Source: Gilliamella sp. wkB308 (lineage in GTDB: Bacteria > Pseudomonadota > Gammaproteobacteria > Enterobacterales > Orbaceae). Taken from it: a stretch of 64,000 bases of DNA. The translations under genes and the position numbers were made by a program. The stretch covers positions 248,001 to 312,000 of the forward strand of contig NZ_LZGN01000038.1 of NCBI RefSeq assembly GCF_001690185.1, read 5' to 3'. This document shows positions 16,965-25,750 of the stretch, in pieces. Below the pieces are notes generated by a model that saw only the letters and a list, made by a program, of their open reading frames with translations, was not told the DNA's origin and made no database searches. The number at the start of each line of letters is the position of its first letter. The stretch's first letter is position 1.

Positions 16965-19900
16965 TTACCAGTTTATTTTTAAACCGATGTTACCACGAAA
17001 ACTTTGATGTTTACTACCACCAAAATTGTGTTCGTAGCGGACATCACCATAAAGTTCACTTTGGGTAGTGATTGGAATACTTAAACCTAAACCAATTTCT
17101 CCCCAAGTTTTATTGAACTTCTCGCTAAGCTTATCACGTCCAATTTTCACATCATCAGGGTTAAAGAAATCATGCAAGATATTTACGATACCATAAACTG
17201 ACGTTTTTTGGCTTTCTGTATCTGTTGCATTATAAGCAAACATGACACCAACACGACCACGTAATGTATCAGGATTATTTTGATCGACATGGCGAATATG
17301 ATCATTAAAACTGTCAAGTTTCAAATATTGATATGTCAATTGTGCTTGAGGTTCAATAGACCAATTCGTTCCACTTAATGGAATTGAATGACCTGCTTCA
17401 GCCGATAGCGCTACACCCCAACCATCTTGGGTGGATGGATTTTTACCTGTGCGAGCATTATATTTGTTGCGTAGATAAGATAATTGTCCAACTAAGTCAA
17501 TATAAGTGCCAGTACCGGTATAGTAGGTATTAGTAATACCCAAGCTGAAGTTGTCTGATTCGCCTTTCCCTGTTTTTTTGTTACTGATAAGAATACCGTC
17601 TTTAGTCCGATATTTATCAGAAAAATCAGTTTTAGCTCTGTTGTAAGACAGATAACCACCAAATAAATTCAGACCATTATTTTCCAACGATGTGATGGCG
17701 AAGTCGTGCCCAATTTGAAAACCATAGATATTAGTCTCAAAATTGAGGCGATGTTCACCATCTTGTTTTTGATGTTTACCAAAAATTCGAACCCAAGTAT
17801 TTTGACTATCGTCAGTAGCACAGTCCAGGCAATAGATATCTCCACGACGCTCCCTTAAATTAGCTAACGTTGTGTATCCTTGTTCAAAGTTGACACTTGG
17901 CATAAGTGCATAAGCCGCAATTGGATCGGCATAAATAGTTTTATTGGTTTCGACAAGTGACTTGGTTCTTGCTTTCATCGTCCAAAAGTATTCATCATGA
18001 TTATCGACGGTACGTTTAGCTAACTGAACTTCTGTCAATCCGGTCGTTTGAGCTTTACCGGTAAAGGCAACTTCTGATCCGCTATTAGCGACATTTACAA
18101 CTATGACACTATTCAAACTTTTTTCAATTTGCTTCACATTACCATCAATAATGCGTTCTGTACCATCAGCAGATAATGGAACGATGGTCGTTGTCCCTTT
18201 GGCTGTTCCACTAATATTTAAAACATCTGACTTGTTGCTACTATCATTTTGGTCGTCTGAAGCATTCCATACAGTATGCATTTTCACTGTACCTTGATCA
18301 CCAACATAATCACCGGCAATATCAATAGAATAGAATTCGTTTGCGCTGCGGTTAAGAGATGTTGGGTGTTTGAAGTGAATGGTTCCGGCATTTTTGACAT
18401 TGGTGAGAGTAGAATGTTCAGTGATTTCCCAAAGCCCTGAGTTATTTAAATTAATGCTACCATTTCCGGTTTCTATCTTGCCATATAAATTACCTGCATT
18501 ATTAACGACGATAGTTCCCGTAGATGTGTTGGTAAAAAGATTACCATTGTTAGCATTTAATACACCCGTTTTCGCATTGTTAATTTCTAACGTACCTGTT
18601 TTATCATGACTAACAATAGATTGAATGTTATCAATTTTACTGGTATCTAATGTTCCTGCATTATTAAATACCGCTTTTTTGCCAGATTCGACAGTACTAT
18701 GTAACGCTGCCGTATCCGTCACTGATTCAATAGTCAATTTACCTAAATTAGATAGTGAACCACCATCAAGAATAATAGCGTTATAACCTTGCGGGGATTT
18801 AATATTTGTATTTTTTAATATTAAATTTCCACCTGTTTGATAAATGGCGCTTGCTCCTGTCGTGGTTATGTCTAATTGTGAATCATCTGCGGCAATGATG
18901 TTACCTCCGCTAAGATAAATACCGTTGCCCGATTGTGTAGTGATAGTTGTTTGCTTATTCAGATTAACTGTACCGTCTTCTACATTTATGCCGTGAGTAG
19001 AATGTTTAGCATTAAGTGTAGTATTTTTGGCTAAGCTGACATTACCGCTTCGGACTTTAATTAAATTACCATTATTAGCATTAGAGCTGATGGTTAATTG
19101 AACGGCTTTATCACTATTGATTGTGCCACCATTAATGTTGATACCATCGCCCTTTTCGGTGAAAATAGTGGTTTCTCGGTTTAGGTTTAATTTACCTTGC
19201 CCCCCCATGGTTATACCATTACCAGAGTCTTTTGCAGTAAGTGTTGTTTTGTCCGCTAGATTAATTTCACCCTGATCTTGTAGTTTTATGACATCACCAT
19301 TACCTGTATCCGTATTATTGGCATTGGTACTATTGGTTGTTGCAATAAGTTCAGAACCCAAAGACACTTTCCCTTGTCCAGATACATATAATGAGGTTGC
19401 AGATGCATAGCGTTGATTTCCTGTACCATAGGATTCAATCTTCGTTATACCATCAACTTTCATCTCGCCACCATAGATATCTATGGAATTATGGCCAGTA
19501 TTCCCCAATTTGTTTGATACGACATCCAAATCACCTTTGATAAAAATCGAACCAGAAGTTTGAGCTATACCTTTTCCTTCTTTTACATCAATATTTAAAT
19601 TTTCATGAAAAGTTGTCGTACCTGCACTGTTTTTTAAACCGACATAATTTGCTTGAATATCGACGTTTTTCTCAAAATTAAGGATTCCGCCCAATTGAGT
19701 ACTATTCAATTCAGAACCATTACGAATACCGTCACCATTCGATTTTATAGTCGTTACACCCTTAACAGTCAATTTTGATGAATTGGCTTTATTAAGAGAT
19801 ACATCAATTGGAGCTCCAGTTTCAAATTCTGTTTGTGACTGATCATTTTTGTCGGGCCAGAAATCGGTGTGATTGATGTTTAAATTACCATTAACCACTA

Positions 19901-20423
19901 ATTCACTATTTTCCCCTAATAGAATACTACTTGGTCGGTATTGTTTTTTCGTATCATCGGGTGGTAACGTTTGACCGTTAAGATTAATTGTTAAATCACC
20001 TTTAACAGTTACTTTTCCGCCTAAATTTGGACGGTTATTTATAGGGTTCTGTTTAGGATAAGGCTCTGTCGTCCCAATTACTAAAGCATGATTTTGGTTT
20101 TGACTGGTAATGGAAACTTTACCGCTAGTTGGATTAAAAATCAGGTTACCGCCGTTATCAACAGTAATGACTTTATTATCTTGCCCTTTAGTTTCTATGC
20201 CCTTATAGCTATCATCAGTTAGTTCACAGTTACTACCATTGACATTTATTTGGTTTTGAGCATTAATTGAACAAGGACCAGCTAATACATTAGCTGACAG
20301 CGATGCCAATGCTGTTACGGCTAAAAGTTTTGTACTTTTGGTTTTTCCTTTTTTTGCCAGCTCTGAAACAACAACCCATTGTCGTTTAGATGTGTGCCAG
20401 ACTATTTTGTAAACTTTATTCAT
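16965..20423 (-). CDS. Large autotransporter (type Va) adhesin-like protein
   Basis: This 1152-residue type V secretion protein starts with an extended signal peptide (MNKVYKIVWHTSKRQWVVVSEL, cut near Ala48). Mature Cys51 and Cys66 could form a disulfide. The passenger to about residue 850 is predicted beta-helix; residues 350-560 show about 20-residue rungs with recurring GNGI or GDGI turns. The barrel follows a conserved RERRGDIYCLDC segment (cysteines near 866 and 869) and ends in Trp. A Shine-Dalgarno (AAGGA) sits 8 nt before the ATG. It is paralogous to the 14047-16593 gene. Three GATC sites cluster about 260 bp upstream. The role is probably adhesion or aggregation; the ligand is unknown. 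Confidence 0.9.
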   Translation of the reverse strand: MNKVYKIVWHTSKRQWVVVSELAKKGKTKSTKLLAVTALASLSANVLAGPCSINAQNQINVNGSNCELTDDSYKGIETKGQDNKVITVDNGGNLIFNPTSGKVSITSQNQNHALVIGTTEPYPKQNPINNRPNLGGKVTVKGDLTINLNGQTLPPDDTKKQYRPSSILLGENSELVVNGNLNINHTDFWPDKNDQSQTEFETGAPIDVSLNKANSSKLTVKGVTTIKSNGDGIRNGSELNSTQLGGILNFEKNVDIQANYVGLKNSAGTTTFHENLNIDVKEGKGIAQTSGSIFIKGDLDVVSNKLGNTGHNSIDIYGGEMKVDGITKIESYGTGNQRYASATSLYVSGQGKVSLGSELIATTNSTNANNTDTGNGDVIKLQDQGEINLADKTTLTAKDSGNGITMGGQGKLNLNRETTIFTEKGDGININGGTINSDKAVQLTISSNANNGNLIKVRSGNVSLAKNTTLNAKHSTHGINVEDGTVNLNKQTTITTQSGNGIYLSGGNIIAADDSQLDITTTGASAIYQTGGNLILKNTNIKSPQGYNAIILDGGSLSNLGKLTIESVTDTAALHSTVESGKKAVFNNAGTLDTSKIDNIQSIVSHDKTGTLEINNAKTGVLNANNGNLFTNTSTGTIVVNNAGNLYGKIETGNGSINLNNSGLWEITEHSTLTNVKNAGTIHFKHPTSLNRSANEFYSIDIAGDYVGDQGTVKMHTVWNASDDQNDSSNKSDVLNISGTAKGTTTIVPLSADGTERIIDGNVKQIEKSLNSVIVVNVANSGSEVAFTGKAQTTGLTEVQLAKRTVDNHDEYFWTMKARTKSLVETNKTIYADPIAAYALMPSVNFEQGYTTLANLRERRGDIYCLDCATDDSQNTWVRIFGKHQKQDGEHRLNFETNIYGFQIGHDFAITSLENNGLNLFGGYLSYNRAKTDFSDKYRTKDGILISNKKTGKGESDNFSLGITNTYYTGTGTYIDLVGQLSYLRNKYNARTGKNPSTQDGWGVALSAEAGHSIPLSGTNWSIEPQAQLTYQYLKLDSFNDHIRHVDQNNPDTLRGRVGVMFAYNATDTESQKTSVYGIVNILHDFFNPDDVKIGRDKLSEKFNKTWGEIGLGLSIPITTQSELYGDVRYEHNFGGSKHQSFRGNIGLKINW

Positions 20424-20947
20424 ATTTTCATCCTTTTAAGGTATTTCTTAGTCAACTTTGTTAGAAATCATGTCAACAAAGTTTTTTGTTATAATTAGAT
20501 CTTATTACTTGTCTTTGACGGGTTACGTAAAAATTATCCTAACAATATTTACATTTAAATAATAATTTGATGTGAATTATGTATCTAAATTGATTTTATT
20601 GTCAGCAACTCGTTAAAGGCGGTTAATTCTATTATTATTTGATTAATATGTATATATAAAAATCATCTTTTTATGATCATAATTTGATCAGCACAATTAG
20701 TGATCAAAATCAAAAATTAAACTTTTGTTAAAATGTGTAAGTGTGCATTTCAACCCGTGATTAGAGGTTAATTTTATTCTGATAAAGCATCGGGTTAACA
20801 TTAAAAAATAATGCTAATCCCGATAAAATAAAATTAAGTGAAGTGTTTTCACTTGTTGAAAAAGAAATATTTAAAGTTCTTTTAGGATTTATTAACAGGC
20901 AAAATTCAACTGATGTCACAGACTAGTCCAATTCCATTTTTACGTTG
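20424..20947. other. Regulatory region upstream of large autotransporter
   Basis: This 524-bp stretch contains the promoter region of the minus-strand autotransporter and the 3' side of the antiporter gene. It has four GATC sites, three of them within 31 bp, an inverted repeat at 20684-20707, and an imperfect CGGG-anchored hairpin at 20791-20822 that may end antiporter transcription. No gene is seen. Confidence 0.6.
20675..20707 (-). promoter_or_regulatory. GATC cluster with inverted repeat (candidate operator)
   Basis: GATC occurs at 20675-20678, 20686-20689 and 20702-20705. The last two sit inside an inverted repeat TTGATCA-N10-TGATCAA (20684-20707). It lies about 260-280 bp before the start of the large autotransporter. 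Regulatory function is inferred from density and symmetry only. Confidence 0.4.
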
Positions 20948-22369
20948 TCAAATAAAAAATAATAAATTATTAACAATAAAAACAGGGATTAATATGCTAA
21001 TTGACCATTTCATATACCCAAAAAAACTAGGCATCTCGATTTGATTTTGAGTTGCAATACTTTTAACCATAAAGTTAGGTGCATTACCAATATAGCTTAA
21101 AGCCCCCATAAAAACAGAACCCATAGATACGGCTAATAAGGTCTTTTCAAGCGACATCATTAATGTTGTTGCATCACCCGATGCTAAATTAAAAAAGACG
21201 AGGTAAGTTGGTGCATTGTCTAAAAAGCCTGATAGGAGCCCGGAAAGCCAAAAGTACATGCTATTAACGGGTTGCGCTTGTGGATTATTAACTAATGAAA
21301 CAAGTGGGGATAGTGCGCCGTGACTGCCAGCTTTCAAAATTGCAAGAACCGGTACAATTGTAATAAATATACCAATGAATAGTTTAGCCACTTCTATAAT
21401 AGGTTGCCAATTAAACTCATTAGCTGCGCGAACGGGTTTTGGGGTTATGCAAATAGAAATTAGGGTGATAATGATAAAAACGCCATCTCGAACAAGGTTA
21501 GGCAAACTAAGATGTGTTCCAAATAGTGTTATCTCTATAGAAGAATGCCATATTCCAGATAATAAAACCATCGCAATAATCAGGATTAACAGTAACACAT
21601 TATGTAATCCATAAAACTTTATAGAACTGTTATTTTGGGGCATTGTGGCTGAATGTTGCTTTCCATACTGTAATTGGAAATAGTGGCGGTCAATGAAATA
21701 AAAAATCGTGAGTAATAATGTTGAGGTTAACAATACCGGTAATAACATATGGCTCATTGTCCAGAAAAAATCGACACCTTTTAAAAAACCGATAAATAGT
21801 GGCGGATCACCAAGTGGTGTCAATCCTCCTCCTATATTAGCCACTAAAAAAATGAAGAAAATAATAATGTGAACGGCTTGTTTTCGATTGCGATTTGCTC
21901 GGATAAGTGGTCGTATCATTAGCATGGCAGCACCAGTTGTTCCCATGATGGAAGCTAATAAAGTACCCACAGCTAATAAGCATACATTTAATTTTGGAGT
22001 ACTGACTATTTCACTTTTAATTAAAATACCACCTGATACGGTAAACAGCGCTAGCAATAACAGAATAAAAGGAAGATATTCAGCGAATATTGCATGAGTA
22101 GTTAGCTCAAGAGTTGATTGCCACCCAAAAAAATAACATGCTGATCCCATAAAAAGCAACGTCCATAAAATGGTGATCTTACCGTAATGATGATGCCAGA
22201 TTTGAGGGGTCAATAATGGCAACAATGCTATCGATAACAAAATTCCAACAAATGGAATTCCCCAAATCAGCGATAAATGTTGACCACTAAAATCATCAGC
22301 GTACAAGTCGAAAGGGATGAATGTTAATATAAGCAGTGGTGTGAGTGATATCTTAATCAATGGTTTCAT
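20948..22369 (-). CDS. Na+/H+ antiporter, NhaD/ArsB ion-transporter superfamily
   Basis: This is a 473-residue polytopic inner-membrane protein of the ion-transporter superfamily (NhaD/NhaE, CitMHS, ArsB type). The N-terminus looks like a cleavable or first-helix signal, then about twelve hydrophobic segments follow. Conserved blocks include GTTGAAMLMIRPLIRAN, NIGGGLTPLGDPPLF and, near the C-terminus, SGFLDNAPTYLVFFNLA and GALSYIGNAPNFMVKS, typical of sodium:proton antiporters of this group. The likely job is sodium or pH homeostasis. The ion specificity cannot be read directly. It stands alone, divergent from rlmF. Confidence 0.8.
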   Translation of the reverse strand: MKPLIKISLTPLLILTFIPFDLYADDFSGQHLSLIWGIPFVGILLSIALLPLLTPQIWHHHYGKITILWTLLFMGSACYFFGWQSTLELTTHAIFAEYLPFILLLLALFTVSGGILIKSEIVSTPKLNVCLLAVGTLLASIMGTTGAAMLMIRPLIRANRNRKQAVHIIIFFIFLVANIGGGLTPLGDPPLFIGFLKGVDFFWTMSHMLLPVLLTSTLLLTIFYFIDRHYFQLQYGKQHSATMPQNNSSIKFYGLHNVLLLILIIAMVLLSGIWHSSIEITLFGTHLSLPNLVRDGVFIIITLISICITPKPVRAANEFNWQPIIEVAKLFIGIFITIVPVLAILKAGSHGALSPLVSLVNNPQAQPVNSMYFWLSGLLSGFLDNAPTYLVFFNLASGDATTLMMSLEKTLLAVSMGSVFMGALSYIGNAPNFMVKSIATQNQIEMPSFFGYMKWSISILIPVFIVNNLLFFI

Positions 22370-22600
22370 TAGATCTATTTTAATTATTTATTTATCATCT
22401 ATTATAACAAATATTTCAAAGGTAATAATGATTGCTGATTGTTGTATCCGTTACTGTGCTGAAAAGTTTGAATATTTGCTATGTTAATAGTTGCAATTTG
22501 CTAGAAATCTATGTGAATGATGCCTAATTCATCATGTTTGTATTTTTCTCACTGCAAAACGCTATTATAATAGATAATAGTACACATTTCTGGAACAAAC

Positions 22601-23560
22601 ATGCCAAACCGATCATCAACTGTTAACGCATCGCCTTTACATATTCGCAATAAACATCGCCATGGATATGACTTTGCACAATTAATTAAAGCTGTGCCAG
22701 AATTTTCAGCTTTTGTTAAACGAAATCAATATGGAAATTTATCGATTGATTTTGCTGATCCTGATGCTGTCAGAATGTTAAATAAAGCACTGTTATTGAC
22801 ATATTATCAACTCTCCTATTGGGATATTCCTAGCGATTATTTGTGTCCACCAATACCCGGACGAGCCGATTATATGCATTATTTAGCCGATTTGCTGGCA
22901 GAAGATAATCAACATATTATGATGACGGGTAAAAAAGTTCATGTGCTGGATATTGGTATGGGAGCCAATATGATCTATCCTATCATTGGTCGGGCTGAAT
23001 ATGGTTGGTCATTTGTGGGCAGTGATATCAATCCAACAGCCATCAAAGTAGCATCATTGATCACAAAGGCTAATTTGTTACTCAAGGGATCTGTTCAATG
23101 TCGATTGCAAAAAAATCGCTTGGCGATTTTTGATGGGATTATTCAACCTAAAGAGTTTTATATGCTTACCCTTTGTAATCCTCCTTTTCATGCATCAGCG
23201 CAAGCTGCCTTAGCCAGTAGCCAGAAAAAACTCAAAAATCTAGGAAAATTAGGTGATTCAAAACAAAAAGCAGTACTGAATTTTGGTGGGCAACATATGG
23301 AGTTATGGTGTCAAGGTGGTGAAAGTACATTTATCAGTAATATGATAAAAGAGAGTGCCAATTATAAAACACAATGTTTATGGTTTACGACGTTAGTTTC
23401 AAAAAAAGAGTCATTACCAGTAATTAGAAAACACTTAAAAGACGCTAAAGCTATTGAGACAAAAATTGTGCCTATGTCACAAGGACAAAAAATTAGCCGT
23501 TTTGTAGCATGGACTTACTTTAATAAAGCGGAACGTCAACAGTTTCTAGCAAATTATTAG
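22601..23560 (+). CDS. rlmF: 23S rRNA m6A1618 methyltransferase RlmF
   Basis: RlmF (YbiN) methylates adenine 1618 of 23S rRNA using S-adenosylmethionine. The 319-residue protein opens with the family's basic segment (LHIRNKHRHGYDF). The SAM-binding motif is LDIGMGANMIYPIIG, and the catalytic NPPF tetrad of N6-adenine methyltransferases is at residues 193-196 followed by His (NPPFH). Length and motif order agree with E. coli RlmF. It is a single gene between the divergent antiporter and dld. Confidence 0.95.
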   Translation: MPNRSSTVNASPLHIRNKHRHGYDFAQLIKAVPEFSAFVKRNQYGNLSIDFADPDAVRMLNKALLLTYYQLSYWDIPSDYLCPPIPGRADYMHYLADLLAEDNQHIMMTGKKVHVLDIGMGANMIYPIIGRAEYGWSFVGSDINPTAIKVASLITKANLLLKGSVQCRLQKNRLAIFDGIIQPKEFYMLTLCNPPFHASAQAALASSQKKLKNLGKLGDSKQKAVLNFGGQHMELWCQGGESTFISNMIKESANYKTQCLWFTTLVSKKESLPVIRKHLKDAKAIETKIVPMSQGQKISRFVAWTYFNKAERQQFLANY

Positions 23561-23934
23561 TGTTTAGTAAAATGTTTCTAACAGCAGACAGCTATTTAAG
23601 TACTACAAAAGCAAGTGATTAATCACCCTATGCCATGATTGATTGTCTTGCCAATACCATCTAATAATTTTTTATTGTTAATTGACCTTTTCTTGTTTTA
23701 TGTAATCAGATGTTTAATCAACATGCTATTTTTACATTAATAAAAAATGATATGTAATCAATGTTTAATATTAAAAAATGTGTATTGATTAATTATATAA
23801 TTCTTTGTTATAACTAAAAATTATTATTTTTCTTATAAAAAATTAACGATAATTAAATCGCTTTGCAATAAACGGTAATGGTTATAATATAATCAATACT
23901 GAAGCGATATCCATTTTGGTATAAGGAAGATAAT
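23561..23934. other. Intergenic region upstream of dld
   Basis: The 374-bp region holds the dld promoter area. A perfect 12-bp palindrome GTGATTAATCAC lies at 23615-23626, without a following T run, so it is more operator-like than terminator-like. The rest is A/T-rich with no visible gene. Confidence 0.5.
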
Positions 23935-25632
23935 ATGAGTAAGAATACGACGGCAGAACTGATTGAGAAGTTAAAAAGTATTGTGGGTAATAAGCACACA
24001 TTAACTGATCCTTCCCGTACATTACTTTACCGTAAAGGTATTCGTTTTGGGGAAGGTGATGCTATTGCAGTGGTGTTACCCGGTACTTTAGTTGAACAGT
24101 GGCAAGTTTTAAAAGCATGTGTTGAAGCTGATGTCATTGTGATTACTCAATCGGCAAATACAGGATTAACCGGCGGTTCTACACCTGACGGTAATGATTA
24201 TGATAGACCTGTAGTGATTGTTAGTACTCGTCGACTTGAAGGTATTCAAGTGATTGAAAATGGTGAACAAGTAGTTTGTTTGCCAGGCAGTACGCTATTT
24301 AAACTTGAAAAAGAGTTGAAAAAATATAATCGTGGGCCGCATTCGGTAATCGGTTCATCCTGTATCGGCGCCTCCGTTATGGGTGGGGTATGTAATAATT
24401 CTGGTGGTGCCTTAATCCAGCATGGACCTGCCTATACACAAATGGCAGTATTTGCTCAATTAGATGATCACGGACAACTGCATCTGGTTAACCATTTAGG
24501 GATTGAATTAGGTGACGATCCAGAGACGATCTTGCAAAATCTTCAAAATCATACTTATACTGAAAAAGATATTAATCATGATGCAGGTTTAGGACACGAT
24601 CATCACTATTGCGATCATGTTCGTGAAATTGATGCCGATACACCAGCGCGTTTTAATGCCGATCCAACTAGACATTACGAAGCTTCGGGCAGTGCAGGTC
24701 GGTTAATGGTATTTGCTGTACGATTAGATACGTTTCCACTCGAAAAAAATAGTGCTGTATTTTATATCGGAACAAATAATACTGATGATCTTGATGAAAT
24801 TCGACGTCATATTTTAGCTCACTTTAAAAATTTGCCGGTATCGGGTGAATATATTCATCGTGATGCATTTGATATCGCCGCTGTATATGGTAAACATATC
24901 TATTTAGCCATACAAAAATTAGGAACAAATGTGATTCCTCGCTTATATGCATTTAAAAATTTCGTTGATCGTGTCAGTACAAAAATTCCATTCTTCCCGA
25001 ATAATTTTTCAGATCGATTTGCGGTGTTTGTGAGTAAATTACTTCCTAACCACTTACCTAAATCTATTCGTGATTATCGTGATCGTTTCGAACATCATCT
25101 GATTTTAAAAATGGCAGATGATGGCATAGCGGAAGCTCAGGCTTTTTTGCAAACATTTTTTCAAAACAAACAAAGCGACTATTTTCATTGTAATGAGAAA
25201 GAAGCAGAAGCGGCGATGTTGCATCGTTTTGCGACAGCTGGTGCTGCAACTGTTTATCGTAGTGTCCATTCGGATACGGTTGAAGATTTGGTTGCACTTG
25301 ATATTGCTTTACGACGTAATGATAAAGATTGGTTTGAAACATTACCGGAAGATATAAGTCAGCATTTTATTCATAAATTATATTATGGGCATTTCTTCTG
25401 TTCTGTTTTTCACCAAGATTATATCGCCAAAAAAGGAACAGATTGCCACAAAGTGAAAGAAGAGATGTTGACCATTCTAGATCAGCGTGGTGCACAATAT
25501 CCTGCTGAACATAATGTTGGTCATTTATATCAAGCTAACGCTGATTTGAAAAAATTCTATCAGCAATTAGATCCAACTAATAGCCTCAATCCGGGTATTG
25601 GTAAAACATCGAAAAAGAAATACTGGCAGTAA
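23935..25632 (+). CDS. dld: Quinone-dependent D-lactate dehydrogenase
   Basis: Dld is a membrane-associated FAD enzyme that oxidises D-lactate to pyruvate and passes electrons to quinone. The 565-residue protein (571 in E. coli) has the FAD-binding PCMH domain in the first third (ITQSANTGLTGGSTPDG, VIGSSCIGASVMGGVCNNSGG) and the membrane-binding and cap domains with HYEASGSAGRLMVFAVRLDTFP and, near the C-terminus, EHNVGHLY and DPTNSLNPGIGKTSK. A ribosome site (AAGGAAG) precedes the ATG. It is a single gene ending in a strong hairpin shared with convergent mutS. Confidence 0.96.
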   Translation: MSKNTTAELIEKLKSIVGNKHTLTDPSRTLLYRKGIRFGEGDAIAVVLPGTLVEQWQVLKACVEADVIVITQSANTGLTGGSTPDGNDYDRPVVIVSTRRLEGIQVIENGEQVVCLPGSTLFKLEKELKKYNRGPHSVIGSSCIGASVMGGVCNNSGGALIQHGPAYTQMAVFAQLDDHGQLHLVNHLGIELGDDPETILQNLQNHTYTEKDINHDAGLGHDHHYCDHVREIDADTPARFNADPTRHYEASGSAGRLMVFAVRLDTFPLEKNSAVFYIGTNNTDDLDEIRRHILAHFKNLPVSGEYIHRDAFDIAAVYGKHIYLAIQKLGTNVIPRLYAFKNFVDRVSTKIPFFPNNFSDRFAVFVSKLLPNHLPKSIRDYRDRFEHHLILKMADDGIAEAQAFLQTFFQNKQSDYFHCNEKEAEAAMLHRFATAGAATVYRSVHSDTVEDLVALDIALRRNDKDWFETLPEDISQHFIHKLYYGHFFCSVFHQDYIAKKGTDCHKVKEEMLTILDQRGAQYPAEHNVGHLYQANADLKKFYQQLDPTNSLNPGIGKTSKKKYWQ

Positions 25633-25649
25633 TTTGATCTTGAATGAAA

Positions 25650-25675
25650 ACCGCCAGTATTGATAAACTGGCGGT
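25650..25675. terminator. Bidirectional terminator between dld and mutS
   Basis: A 9-bp G+C-rich stem (ACCGCCAGT/ACTGGCGGT) has an 8-nt loop. On the minus strand it is followed by TTTTCATT, a fair T run for mutS. On the plus strand it is followed by GTTATATTTATA. Confidence 0.7.
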
Positions 25676-25750
25676 GTTATATTTATAGGACTAAATAATC
25701 ATAATATTCAATAAATAGATTAATATATCGCCTTGAAAATCATTTGTATA

